64,000 bases of DNA, taken from an uncultured beta proteobacterium. Lineage in GTDB: Bacteria; Pseudomonadota; Gammaproteobacteria; Burkholderiales; Burkholderiaceae_E. The DNA is taken from positions 188,285 to 252,284 of the forward strand of contig CAIZNI010000013.1 of the NCBI GenBank assembly GCA_903934295.1, in the 5' to 3' direction. The notes beneath the pieces are model-generated. The model had not been told where the DNA came from, did no database searches, and was given only the letters and a program-made list of their open reading frames with translations. Position 1 is the first letter of the stretch; the number at the start of each line of letters is the position of its first letter. The position numbers and the translations under genes are program-made. Of the stretch, positions 1-7,843 are shown piece by piece.

Positions 1-1458
1 AGGCGCTGCAGACCGGGCCAGTCGAGCCGGGCGAGACCGGCGGCGCCGTGCGCGTTCGCCAGGATGACGACCGGCGCACAGGCAAGGGTTTCGCCGGCAC
101 CGTCGAGCAGGTGCCAGCGCTCGTGGGCCCGGTGCAGCGCGGCGACGAAGGTTCGGGGGCGCCATTCGATGGCGGCGCTGCCGGTGAGCCAGCGATGGCA
201 CAGCTCGGCAGGGTCTACCGCATCGCAGCCCGGCATCCAGAGTCCGCCCCAAGGCAAGGCGATGCCGCTGAGGGCGGATGCCTCGACGGCATCGACCACG
301 CGGGCGAGCGCCGGGTCGATGCCGGCGCGCGCGCACAGCGTGACCTGGGCGACCCGTTCGACTTCCGTGATCGCGAGTTGCAGGCGTCCTAGCGGCCGTC
401 TGGCGGGACGCCAGGGCGCCGCCAGTCGCAGCGCGTGGTGGCTCAGACGGGCAAGGAGATTGTCGTCTGGCGAGAAATGCGGGTGGTCTGCGACCACTGG
501 CTGCCCGCCGCCGGCACCCTCAAGTCCGTCCGCCGAATCCAGCACGGTGACCCGCCAGCCACGATCGGCGAGCACCGCCGCGCAGGCGCAACCCGCGAGT
601 CCTGCGCCGACGACCACCGCATGGCGTGGCGCCGTGGCAGTGGCGGGCCGATCGACTGGTTTGCGGGCTTGCGTGCGGGTCGAGATCAGCAGCGCGGCTG
701 AGCCGGCGGGCGGCTGATCCGGACCGGACTCGCGTGGCGTGAAACCCCTGGCCGTGAATTCGGCCAGCACGGAGGCGGGTTGACCGCTGGCCCACAGCAG
801 CGCGCCAGGCCGGGCAAGGCTGGCCATCGGGCGAGCCAATGCCCGAGCGGCTTCCGGCGTCAGGGGAGCGCCGGGACCCGCGTCAAGGCAGAAGGCGTCG
901 AACGCGGCGGCCAGCTGCGGCAGCATCGCTTGCGCGGGCCCGATGGCCAGCGTGAACCAGGCGCGGCGCGCGTCGGCGTCGCCCCCGGGCAGCGGCAGCC
1001 GGATCCGGTGCAGCCCCTTGCCCGTCGGCGGCCAGTGCGCGAGCAGGGCGGCCGCAACGGGATGCGCCTGAAGCCCCGACTGGGTGAGCGCATCCGTCAG
1101 TGCCTGTTTCGTGGGTGGCTCCGCTTCGATGGCGACATGGTCGAGGTGCCGGGGGCCTTCATCGGCGTGGATGAAGGCGTCGATCGCCGCCAGCAGGATC
1201 GATGGTGTCTTGAAGCCGATTTCCAGAATGGCGAAGGGCGAGTGCGCGCGCCAGGCGGCTGAGCGTGTGCAGCACGCGATCAGGGGGGAGGGCGGGTGGC
1301 CCGGCGGCGGTGAGCAGGACGAGAGAGTCAAGGCGCGCAAGCGGCCCGGTCGGCCGGCAGGGACAGGAAAGGTTCGTGGGCAGCAGGACCTGCCGGCGCA
1401 AGCGCTGCGGGCGGTCTTGGACAGCGGACGTGGGTTGAGGATACAGAGGGTGATTCAT
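1..1458 (-). CDS. mnmC: MnmC-like bifunctional tRNA-modification protein, degenerate, partial at left edge
   Basis: The reading frame is missing from the ORF track because it runs off the window. The N-terminal half resembles the MnmC methyltransferase (FAILEIGFKTP, then HVAIEAEPPTKQAL). The C-terminal half is a clear FAD/DAO oxidoreductase (HAVVVGAGLAG, then SPDDNLLARLS). In MnmC these domains convert cmnm5U to nm5U and then mnm5U at the tRNA wobble position. The SAM loop, normally GFGTG, reads GFKTP, and the conserved DGF-P-NP motif reads DAGPGAP, so methyltransfer is doubtful. The plausible ATG at 1458 (MNHPLYPQ) lies in a different frame from the domain, so a one-base frameshift near 1240-1262 or a sequence error is implied; in-frame TTG at 1340 is the alternative. 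It is divergent from the KfrA-like gene. The family call is good, activity is uncertain. Confidence 0.72.
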
Positions 1459-1520
1459 GACGCCTAGCCTGGAGACGCTCGTTTGCCTTTTCGTTCTGTC
1501 TCTCACTGTCCTAATCGTAG

Positions 1521-1545
1521 TAATATTACGTATTACGTAAGTAAA
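1521..1545. promoter_or_regulatory. AT-rich operator-like site between mnmC-like gene and kfrA-like gene
   Basis: Two abutting copies of ATTACGT (1525-1531 and 1532-1538) overlap the palindrome TTACGTAA (1533-1540) in an AT-rich pocket inside very GC-rich DNA. It lies 20 bases before the ATG of a DNA-binding protein gene and between divergent genes. KfrA-type proteins commonly bind repeats in their own promoter, so autoregulation is a reasonable inference. Confidence 0.5.
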
Positions 1546-1559
1546 AATGATAAACATCG

Positions 1560-2348
1560 ATGAATCCTGATCTGAGTGCCGACATCGAAGCCCTGAAGCG
1601 CCAGTTCCCGAACACTCGCGAGCTGTATCGGGAGGTCTGCGCCCTGCTGTTCTTCCGGCATGGCATCACCCCGACCGCCAGTCGCCTCTACCAGCTGGTC
1701 AAGCGCGGCAGCATGAGTACGCCGACCGACGTCTTGCGGCAGTTCTGGGTCGATCTGCGCGAGAACGCCCGGGTCCGGCTGGACCGCTCGGATCTGCCGA
1801 CCGAGTTGCGTGAACTCGGCGGCGAGTGGCTTTCACGGGTGTGGTCGCTGGCCCAGCAGAGCGCCCAGGCCGAACTTGCACCGATGCGCGACCAGCACGG
1901 TGAGCAGGTCCGCCAGGCCGGTGCCGAAGTTCAGGCGGTCCGGGCCGAACTCGAACGGCTTCGCGAGCGCCTGCGACAGGCGCAGGCCGATCTCGAAGCG
2001 GCGGGTGCGCGAGAAGCCGACGCGGCTCGCGAGCTGGCGACCAACCAGGGTCGAATTGCCTCGATGACGGAAATGCTGCGCGAGACCGCCCAGGAAATGC
2101 AGCGGGTTCGTCAGGAACTGGCGTGGGTTGCGCGCGACGCCGCGCGGGCGACCGGCGAGGCCAATGCGCTGCGCGTGCAACTGGAGCTGGCCAGCCGTCG
2201 CCCGCGTCGTGCGCCGGCTTCGGCGCCGCCGGCCGCCCGCCGCGACAGCCAGGAGGCGCTCGCGCTCGATCCGGTTGCATTTGCACCAGCGAGCGATCAG
2301 CCTTCGCTCATCGTCGATCAACCCCCTGAAGACGTCAGACACCCATGA
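1560..2348 (+). CDS. KfrA-family DNA-binding protein
   Basis: The 262-residue product has an N-terminal helical DNA-binding region (about residues 30-75, with GITPTASRLYQLVKRGSMST) of the KfrA_N type. It is followed by a long alanine/glutamate/arginine-rich coiled coil (about 90-215) and a disordered proline/alanine tail. KfrA proteins of plasmids bind operator repeats and use the coiled coil for oligomerisation; chromosomal copies are common in Burkholderiales and their role is unclear. The start is ATG at 1560 without a clear Shine-Dalgarno sequence, just after an AT-rich palindromic site. The stop codon overlaps the pirin start (ATGA), which indicates translational coupling. Confidence 0.78.
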   Translation: MNPDLSADIEALKRQFPNTRELYREVCALLFFRHGITPTASRLYQLVKRGSMSTPTDVLRQFWVDLRENARVRLDRSDLPTELRELGGEWLSRVWSLAQQSAQAELAPMRDQHGEQVRQAGAEVQAVRAELERLRERLRQAQADLEAAGAREADAARELATNQGRIASMTEMLRETAQEMQRVRQELAWVARDAARATGEANALRVQLELASRRPRRAPASAPPAARRDSQEALALDPVAFAPASDQPSLIVDQPPEDVRHP

Positions 2349-3319
2349 CAGCTGCATTCGATGTCCCGGTCACCCGCACCCTGGCGCGCGTGATTGCCTC
2401 GGTTCCCGCTTCCGACGGCGCTGGCGTGCGGCTTCGACGCAGCATCGGCGCGCAGCCCTCGCATCGGCTCGATCCCTTCCTGATGCTCGACGAGTTCTCG
2501 TCGGAAGACGCCGCCGATTATCTGGCCGGATTCCCGTCGCATCCGCACCGCGGCTTCGAGACGGTCACCTACATGCTCGACGGACACCTGCTGCACGAGG
2601 ATCACCTGGGCAATCGCGGTGACCTGCTGCCGGGGGCGGTGCAATGGATGACCGCCGGCCGGGGAATCATCCACTCGGAGATGCCCCAGCAGCAAAGCGG
2701 ACGCATGCGCGGGTTTCAGCTGTGGCTGAATCTGCCGGCGCGACTGAAGATGCAGCCGGCCTGGTATCGCGATATTGCGCCGGTCGAACTGCCGGTGCTG
2801 GCGCTGCCCGGCGGCGGCCAACTCAAGGTGATCGCGGGGACCGCGCCGATTCCTGAGGCGGCTGGTGCGGTCGCGCCCGGTGCCGTCATGCCGGGAGGCA
2901 GCCGCGCTGCGTTCACTACCCCTCCCGGCGAACCGGACAGCACCCTGATCCGCGGCCCGATCGGCGGGCCTCGCTGGCAGGACTCGACCGATCCGATCTA
3001 CTGGGACCTGATTCTCGAGCCGCATGGTTGCCTGGTCCAACCGCTGCCGGCCGGGCATCAGGCATTCGTCTACCTGTATGAGGGGCAGGCCTGGATTGGT
3101 CCGGCGGACGACCGCTCGGCATTGCCCGCACACGCGGCTGGCGTGCTGAGCGAGGGAACCCAGCTTCGCATCGAGGCGGGCGGGCAGGGGTTGCGCGCGC
3201 TGGTGCTGGCTGCTCGGCCGTTGAAGGAACCGGTGGCGCAGTACGGGCCCTTCGTGATGAACACCCACGAGGAACTCGAGCAGGCGGTGGCGGACTTTCG
3301 CAGCGGCCGGCTGACCTGA
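2345..3319 (+). CDS. Pirin family protein
   Basis: This 324-residue bicupin begins with the pirin metal-binding signature HPHRGFETVTYML (about residues 59-71) and continues with the GAVQWMTAGRGIIHSEMP segment, the usual iron-site histidines of the pirin N-terminal cupin. The C-terminal cupin (about 190-320) is also recognisable. Pirins are iron proteins. Some have quercetinase activity and others bind regulators, so the substrate here is unknown. The ATG overlaps the stop of the KfrA-like gene by four bases. Length is slightly above the usual 280-300 residues. The family call is secure, the function is not. Confidence 0.92.
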   Translation: MTAAFDVPVTRTLARVIASVPASDGAGVRLRRSIGAQPSHRLDPFLMLDEFSSEDAADYLAGFPSHPHRGFETVTYMLDGHLLHEDHLGNRGDLLPGAVQWMTAGRGIIHSEMPQQQSGRMRGFQLWLNLPARLKMQPAWYRDIAPVELPVLALPGGGQLKVIAGTAPIPEAAGAVAPGAVMPGGSRAAFTTPPGEPDSTLIRGPIGGPRWQDSTDPIYWDLILEPHGCLVQPLPAGHQAFVYLYEGQAWIGPADDRSALPAHAAGVLSEGTQLRIEAGGQGLRALVLAARPLKEPVAQYGPFVMNTHEELEQAVADFRSGRLT

Positions 3320-3336
3320 GGGTCCGGCCGGCCGCC

Positions 3337-3405
3337 CCGACGCCCGACGCCCGACGCCCGACGCCCGACGCCCGACGCCCGACGCCCGACGCCCGACGCC
3401 CGACG
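3337..3405. repeat. Heptamer tandem array, CCGACGC x about 10
   Basis: Nine perfect head-to-tail copies of CCGACGC and one copy ending CCGACGA begin 18 bases after the pirin stop codon. The array sits where the promoter or start of the downstream permease would be. Unit length 7 means a copy-number change shifts any reading frame crossing it. Confidence 0.95.
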
Positions 3406-3489
3406 ACTCTTCCGGCACCCGCCATCGATCCGATCCACATTGCCGCGGCGCTGCTGAGCGCTCTGCTTCACGCCGGCTGGAATGCCGGG

Positions 3490-4263
3490 GTGAAGGCCAG
3501 CGAGCGGGCGCCGCAGGCGATGGCCGCCCAGATGCTGGTGGCCGCCGCGATCTCGGTGCCGATCCTGCTGGTGACAGGCCTGCCGGCGGTCGGCGCCTGG
3601 AAATGGATCGCCGCCTCGACGTTGATCAACCTGCTGGCGGTGCGGGCCCTGCTGCGCGCCTACGAGCTGGCGGGATTCGGTCTCGTCTATCCGATCGGGC
3701 GCGCGGTGTCGGTCCTTCTGGTGGCGCCCTTGTCGGTGTGGCTCGCCGGTGAGCGGCTCGGCCCGGCTTTGCTGGGGGGGATCGGGCTGATCGTCGTGTC
3801 GCTCGGGCTGGTGGGCATGAGCGCGCGGCACGATCGCAATCTTCAGCCGCGCGCGCTTGCCTGGACGCTGGCCAGCGGGGTCGCGATCGCCTGTTATGTG
3901 CTGGCCGATGCGCAGGGCGTCCGACAGTCGGGCTCGACGCTGGCCTACGCGAGCGCGGTGTCGATCGGCAATGCCTTGATCGTCTATCTGAGCCAGCACC
4001 GGGCAATCGCGCCGTGGCGGCTGGTGCGCGAGCATTGGCGGGTTGCGGTCCCCTGCGGCCTGGCGTCTTCGGTCTCGTATTTTCTGATCTTGTGGGTGTG
4101 GCGCCAGGCGCCGATTGCACCGGCCTCGGCGCTGCGCGACACCAGCGCGATCTTCGCGCTCCTGATCGCGGTCTTGTGGATGAAGGAGTCCCTGGGCGGC
4201 TGGCGGCTGGCGGCCCTGCTGATCGCCGCGGCGGCGATCCCGCTGCTGCGGCTGGGCGCTTGA
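3490..4263 (+). CDS. DMT-superfamily permease (EamA-type), start unclear
   Basis: A strongly hydrophobic protein of the drug/metabolite transporter type. From the GTG at 3490 it has 257 residues and roughly eight to nine membrane segments. In-frame coding upstream (IDPIHIAAALLSALLHAGWN from 3424) looks exactly like the missing first helix, including the typical HAxWN motif, but no ATG, GTG or TTG precedes it. The open frame runs straight through the heptamer array back into the pirin gene. Either an ATC or ATT codon is used or the array destroyed the start. Substrate unknown; EamA-type proteins usually export metabolites or amino acids. Confidence 0.8.
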   Translation: MKASERAPQAMAAQMLVAAAISVPILLVTGLPAVGAWKWIAASTLINLLAVRALLRAYELAGFGLVYPIGRAVSVLLVAPLSVWLAGERLGPALLGGIGLIVVSLGLVGMSARHDRNLQPRALAWTLASGVAIACYVLADAQGVRQSGSTLAYASAVSIGNALIVYLSQHRAIAPWRLVREHWRVAVPCGLASSVSYFLILWVWRQAPIAPASALRDTSAIFALLIAVLWMKESLGGWRLAALLIAAAAIPLLRLGA

Positions 4264-4494
4264 AGCGGCCGCGCGTGCCGAATCGGCAAGGACTCGATGA
4301 CCCGAAAGCGCGTGCGTTCACTGCGCCGGGTCGGCTTGGTGTCGGTCATCCCTGGGAGGCGGGTCAGCAGCCAGACTGACCGCGCCGCGCCGCTGCCCAG
4401 GCAGAGCAGCGCCTGACGTGCCGGCCGCTGGATCGTCAGGTCGGGGCGGAACATGGATTGCCTGGCGGGCCGCAGTACCGGTCGGCCGCGGGGC

Positions 4495-5301
4495 TCAGTT
4501 GCCCTCGAAGCGCGGCGGCCGCTTTTCCATGAAGGCGCGGGCGCCCTCGCGGTAGTCGTTGCTCTGACCGCAGGCAGCGACTGCTTCACGAGCCGCCTGG
4601 AATCGCTGATCGAGCGCCTCGGGACCGGCCGGCACGCCGCGCGCGAACAGCAGCGCTTCCATCGACCGCTTGGCGGCGTGCTGGGTCAGCGGCGCGTTCT
4701 CGGCGATGCTGGCGGCCAGCGCGGCCACGGTGGCGTCAAGTTCGGCCGCGGCGGTGACCTGGAGCACGAAGCCCATCGCCAGCGCATCGGCGGCACCGAA
4801 GATGCGGGCGGTGTAGAACAGTTCCAGGGTGCGCTGCGGGCCCAGCAGCGAGAGGAATCGCGCGACGCCCGAGGTGCTGTAGCCCAGGCCGAGCCGGGCT
4901 GCGGGCATCCGGAACCGGGCGTCGTCCGAGCAGATGCGCAGGTCGCAGGCCGCGGCCAGGCCCAGGCCGCCGCCCATGCAGATGCCGCGGATCTTGGCGA
5001 TGGTGGGCTTGCGGTTTTCGACCGGGGAGCGGTAGCCGGCGTCCACCGCGGCGTCGTAGAGCGCGCGTGCCGACGGGTCGGTGCGGGCGCTTTCGAACTG
5101 CGAGATGTCGGCGCCCGACACGAAGGCGCGGTCGCCATCCCCCTCGATCACGATCACCCGGATCGCCGGGTCGGCGTCGAGTTCAGCGATCGCCTGTGGC
5201 AGCGCCTGCCACATGCCCAGGCTCATGGCGTTGAATTTTGCGGGATTCGACAGGACAATCGAGCCGACCGGACCGGTGCGGCGGACAAGGACTTCGGGCA
5301 T
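4495..5301 (-). CDS. Enoyl-CoA hydratase/isomerase family protein
   Basis: The 268-residue crotonase-fold protein has the oxyanion-hole segments FVSGADISQFE (about 62-72) and IRGICMGGGLGLAAACD (about 108-124). The two glutamates used for water addition in canonical hydratases are not at their usual places: the region reads FRMPAARLGLGYSTSGV. It may therefore be an isomerase, thioesterase-like or other crotonase-fold enzyme and not a classical hydratase. It stands alone on the minus strand between a permease and a cupin. About 230 bases separate it from the permease, and I see nothing coding there. Confidence 0.88.
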   Translation of the reverse strand: MPEVLVRRTGPVGSIVLSNPAKFNAMSLGMWQALPQAIAELDADPAIRVIVIEGDGDRAFVSGADISQFESARTDPSARALYDAAVDAGYRSPVENRKPTIAKIRGICMGGGLGLAAACDLRICSDDARFRMPAARLGLGYSTSGVARFLSLLGPQRTLELFYTARIFGAADALAMGFVLQVTAAAELDATVAALAASIAENAPLTQHAAKRSMEALLFARGVPAGPEALDQRFQAAREAVAACGQSNDYREGARAFMEKRPPRFEGN

Positions 5302-5410
5302 GCAGGCTCCGCAAGGAAGGAGAATCGTCGGGAAACGGACGCCGTCGATTCTGGCAGAAAGACGGCCCCCTGCGGTTCGGTCTCGCCACTCACTGACATT
5401 GGAGCTTCAC

Positions 5411-5689
5411 ATGATCGAGACGGAAAACTTCACGGCGGCGCTGCTGCGCGACGGTTATCTCGACGTCGAGACGCGAACCATCGGGCCGAACATCGAGGTG
5501 CCGCTGCACAGCCATGCCTTCGATGTGCGCGCGCTGGTGCTGAGCGGACAGGCCGGCATCGACTGCGGCCAGGGCGTCGTGGTCTACCGCAGTGGCGATG
5601 TGGTGGAGGTCGCCGCCGGCTGCCCCCACACCGAGTCGTATGGCCCGCAGGGCTACACCTTCCTGGTGGGCCGGCGCCACCCGGCATGA
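5411..5689 (+). CDS. Small cupin-domain protein
   Basis: A 92-residue single cupin. The conserved core shows PLHSHAFDVRALVLSG (motif 1, with two histidines) and the second motif around DVVEVAAGCPHTES. The ATG at 5411 is chosen over the track start because GGAG lies eight bases upstream and the cupin fold begins there. Metal binding through the histidines is likely. Small cupins of this kind are often metal-dependent dioxygenases, isomerases or sensors, and nothing here identifies the substrate. It precedes the protease gene by about 40 bases on the same strand. Confidence 0.8.
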   Translation: MIETENFTAALLRDGYLDVETRTIGPNIEVPLHSHAFDVRALVLSGQAGIDCGQGVVVYRSGDVVEVAAGCPHTESYGPQGYTFLVGRRHPA

Positions 5690-5729
5690 GTCGGCGGCGC
5701 GCGGCGGTGCGGGCGGTCCGGAACAGCCG

Positions 5730-6767
5730 ATGAGGCGCGCGCCGCTCTATCGGTCGTCGCGCTCGCCGCGTCTCGGGGCCTCGGCCGGTGAACGGGTGCA
5801 GACGAACCCGGCTTCGACACCCGCTTCGACCGCGACTTCGACTTCGACCTCGACCTCGACCCCTGCGGCGGCTGCGCCCCCGACCCTGGCCGCGGCCGCC
5901 GCTGCGGCGCCGGCCCGAACCCCCGAAGCCCCTGCGCGCCGCTGGCGCCGATCGCTCCAGGCGCTCGGCGCCGTCGTTGCACTGCTCATGCTGGGATGGC
6001 TGGCGCGCGGCGCCTGGCCGCCGGCCGACGCGGGCTTCACCCAGGATGACATCGATGCCGCCGTGACCCGCAGCCTGAGCACGACGACCCTGCCGTCGCA
6101 GGCGGCGCGCGCCTACGAGGTGATTCGACCATCGGTCGTGCTGGTGCAGGCGGTCCCGGAACCGGGGCAGACCGACGGCAAGGGGACGCCGCGCGCGGCG
6201 GCCCGGCCGGATCGCGCCGGTCCCGGCGAGCCCGGCAGCGTGGGCACCGGGGTGGTGATCGTCGACAAGGGCCTCATCCTCACCAACCTGCATGTCGTTG
6301 CCGGCGCGCGGCGCATCCGGATCACCTTCGCCGACGGGTTCGAGTCCGAGGCGACGATGGTCGGCGCGCAACCCGAAAACGATCTCGCGGTGCTGCAGGC
6401 CCGCAGCATTCCCGACGACCTGGTTGCGGCTGCGATGCGGTCCAGCGCCGACCTCGCGGTGGGCGACCTGGTGGTGGCGGTCGGTTTTCCGTTCGGCATC
6501 GGCCCGTCGGCGTCCGCCGGCGTGGTGTCGGGCCTCAAGCGCGACTACCGCTCGCCCGAAGGGCAGCGCACCATCGGCAACCTGATCCAGTTCGACGCGG
6601 CGGCCAATCCGGGCAACTCCGGCGGTCCGCTCGTTACCGCCGAAGGCGAAGTGGTGGGCATCGTGACCGGCATCCTGAGCCCCGGCAGCCAGCGCTTCTT
6701 CATCGGCATCGGTTTCGCCGTGCCGATCGAGAGCGCAGCCTCGGCGGCCGGCATCGCCCCTTTCTGA
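5730..6767 (+). CDS. Membrane-anchored trypsin-like serine protease (S1C/DegP-type catalytic domain)
   Basis: The 345-residue protein starts with a basic region and a low-complexity Ser/Thr/Ala/Pro linker that includes GACTTC/GACCTC hexamer repeats. A single membrane segment follows (about 76-97), then a trypsin-like domain. The catalytic triad is visible: His in LTNLHVV (about 190), Asp in NDLAVL (about 217) and Ser in GNSGGPL (about 296). No PDZ domain follows, unlike DegP/DegS. Orientation suggests an anchored periplasmic protease. The next gene, moxR-like, starts 60 bases downstream, so it probably belongs to the MoxR/DUF58/VWA unit. I chose ATG 5730 because the track start lies inside the cupin gene. 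Confidence 0.88.
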   Translation: MRRAPLYRSSRSPRLGASAGERVQTNPASTPASTATSTSTSTSTPAAAAPPTLAAAAAAAPARTPEAPARRWRRSLQALGAVVALLMLGWLARGAWPPADAGFTQDDIDAAVTRSLSTTTLPSQAARAYEVIRPSVVLVQAVPEPGQTDGKGTPRAAARPDRAGPGEPGSVGTGVVIVDKGLILTNLHVVAGARRIRITFADGFESEATMVGAQPENDLAVLQARSIPDDLVAAAMRSSADLAVGDLVVAVGFPFGIGPSASAGVVSGLKRDYRSPEGQRTIGNLIQFDAAANPGNSGGPLVTAEGEVVGIVTGILSPGSQRFFIGIGFAVPIESAASAAGIAPF

Positions 6768-6826
6768 GCAGTCAACCGAACCGACCCGACCCACCGGCGC
6801 ATCGCCATTCTTCGCAAAGGCCCCGC

Positions 6827-7843
6827 ATGGAAAATCGTTCAAGCGACGCGAGCAGCAGCGCCCCGGTACTGGAACGCATCCTCTATGAAGTGAAGAAGGT
6901 GGTGGTGGGCCAGGACCACTTCCTGGAGCGGATGATGGTCGCCATCCTGGCGCAGGGCCATCTGCTGGTCGAGGGCGTGCCGGGCCTGGCCAAGACGCTG
7001 ACCGTCAAGACGCTGGCGAGCGTGATCCAGGGCGGCTTCAAGCGCATCCAGTTCACCCCCGATCTGGTGCCCGCCGACCTGATCGGCACCCGCATCTACA
7101 ACCAGAAGACGGGCGAATTCGCCACCGCGCTGGGACCGGTGTTCACCAACCTGCTGCTGGCCGACGAGATCAATCGTGCGCCGGCCAAGGTCCAGAGCGC
7201 GCTGCTCGAAGTCATGCAGGAGCATCAGGTGACGATTGCCGGCGAGACCTATCCGGTGGGCGAACCGTTCCTGGTCATGGCGACCCAGAATCCGATCGAG
7301 ACCGAGGGCACCTATCCGCTGCCCGAGGCGCAGGTCGATCGCTTCATGATGAAGGTGCTGGTGGGCTATCCCCGTGAGGAGGAGGAGTTTGTCATCGTCG
7401 AGCGGGTCACCGGCCCGCGGCCGACCGTCTCGCCGGTGGCCACCACCGAGCAGTTGCGCGAGTTGCAGGCGCTGGCCCGCCAGGGTTTCGTCGACCCGGT
7501 CCTGATCCAGTACGCGGTGCGTCTGGTCGGGGCCACGCGCGACCCGGCCCGCTGCGGGCTCCCCGACCTGTCGCGCCACCTGGCGTTCGGCGCGAGTCCG
7601 CGCGCCTCGATCCACCTGATCGAGGGCGCCCGGGCGCTCGCCTTCCTGCGTGGTCGCGACTATGTGTTCCCGCAGGATCTGCTGGACATCGCCCCGGATG
7701 TCCTGCGCCATCGCCTGGTGTTGTCCTACGAGGCGCTGTCCGACGGCGTGTCCGCCGATCAGCTGATCGCGCGGTTGCTGCAGCACCTGCCGCCGCCCGA
7801 AAAACCGCTCGAATCCCATGTCCGAATCCCCCGGGGCGTCTGA
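6827..7843 (+). CDS. MoxR-family AAA+ ATPase
   Basis: This 338-residue AAA+ protein has Walker A GVPGLAKT (about 48-55), Walker B LLLADEINR (about 109-117), sensor 1 in MATQNPIE and a typical C-terminal lid. A good ribosome-binding site (AAAGG) lies six bases before the ATG. MoxR ATPases act as chaperones that remodel or insert cofactors into partner proteins, usually together with VWA-domain proteins. The gene overlaps the following DUF58 gene by 26 bases and is in the standard MoxR-DUF58-VWA order. The target of this set is not evident. Confidence 0.95.
   Translation: MENRSSDASSSAPVLERILYEVKKVVVGQDHFLERMMVAILAQGHLLVEGVPGLAKTLTVKTLASVIQGGFKRIQFTPDLVPADLIGTRIYNQKTGEFATALGPVFTNLLLADEINRAPAKVQSALLEVMQEHQVTIAGETYPVGEPFLVMATQNPIETEGTYPLPEAQVDRFMMKVLVGYPREEEEFVIVERVTGPRPTVSPVATTEQLRELQALARQGFVDPVLIQYAVRLVGATRDPARCGLPDLSRHLAFGASPRASIHLIEGARALAFLRGRDYVFPQDLLDIAPDVLRHRLVLSYEALSDGVSADQLIARLLQHLPPPEKPLESHVRIPRGV

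Noticed and set aside
64-717. Long plus-strand open frames opposite the MnmC-like gene
   Set aside because: Shadow frames of GC-rich coding DNA; they lack family motifs, while the minus-strand frame has MnmC and FAD-domain motifs.
2318-3418. 366-residue minus-strand ORF with repeated GVGRRAS
   Set aside because: It is the reverse of the pirin gene plus the heptamer array; no protein features.
4453-5733. 426-residue plus-strand ORF
   Set aside because: Antisense shadow of the crotonase gene; the minus strand has clear crotonase motifs.
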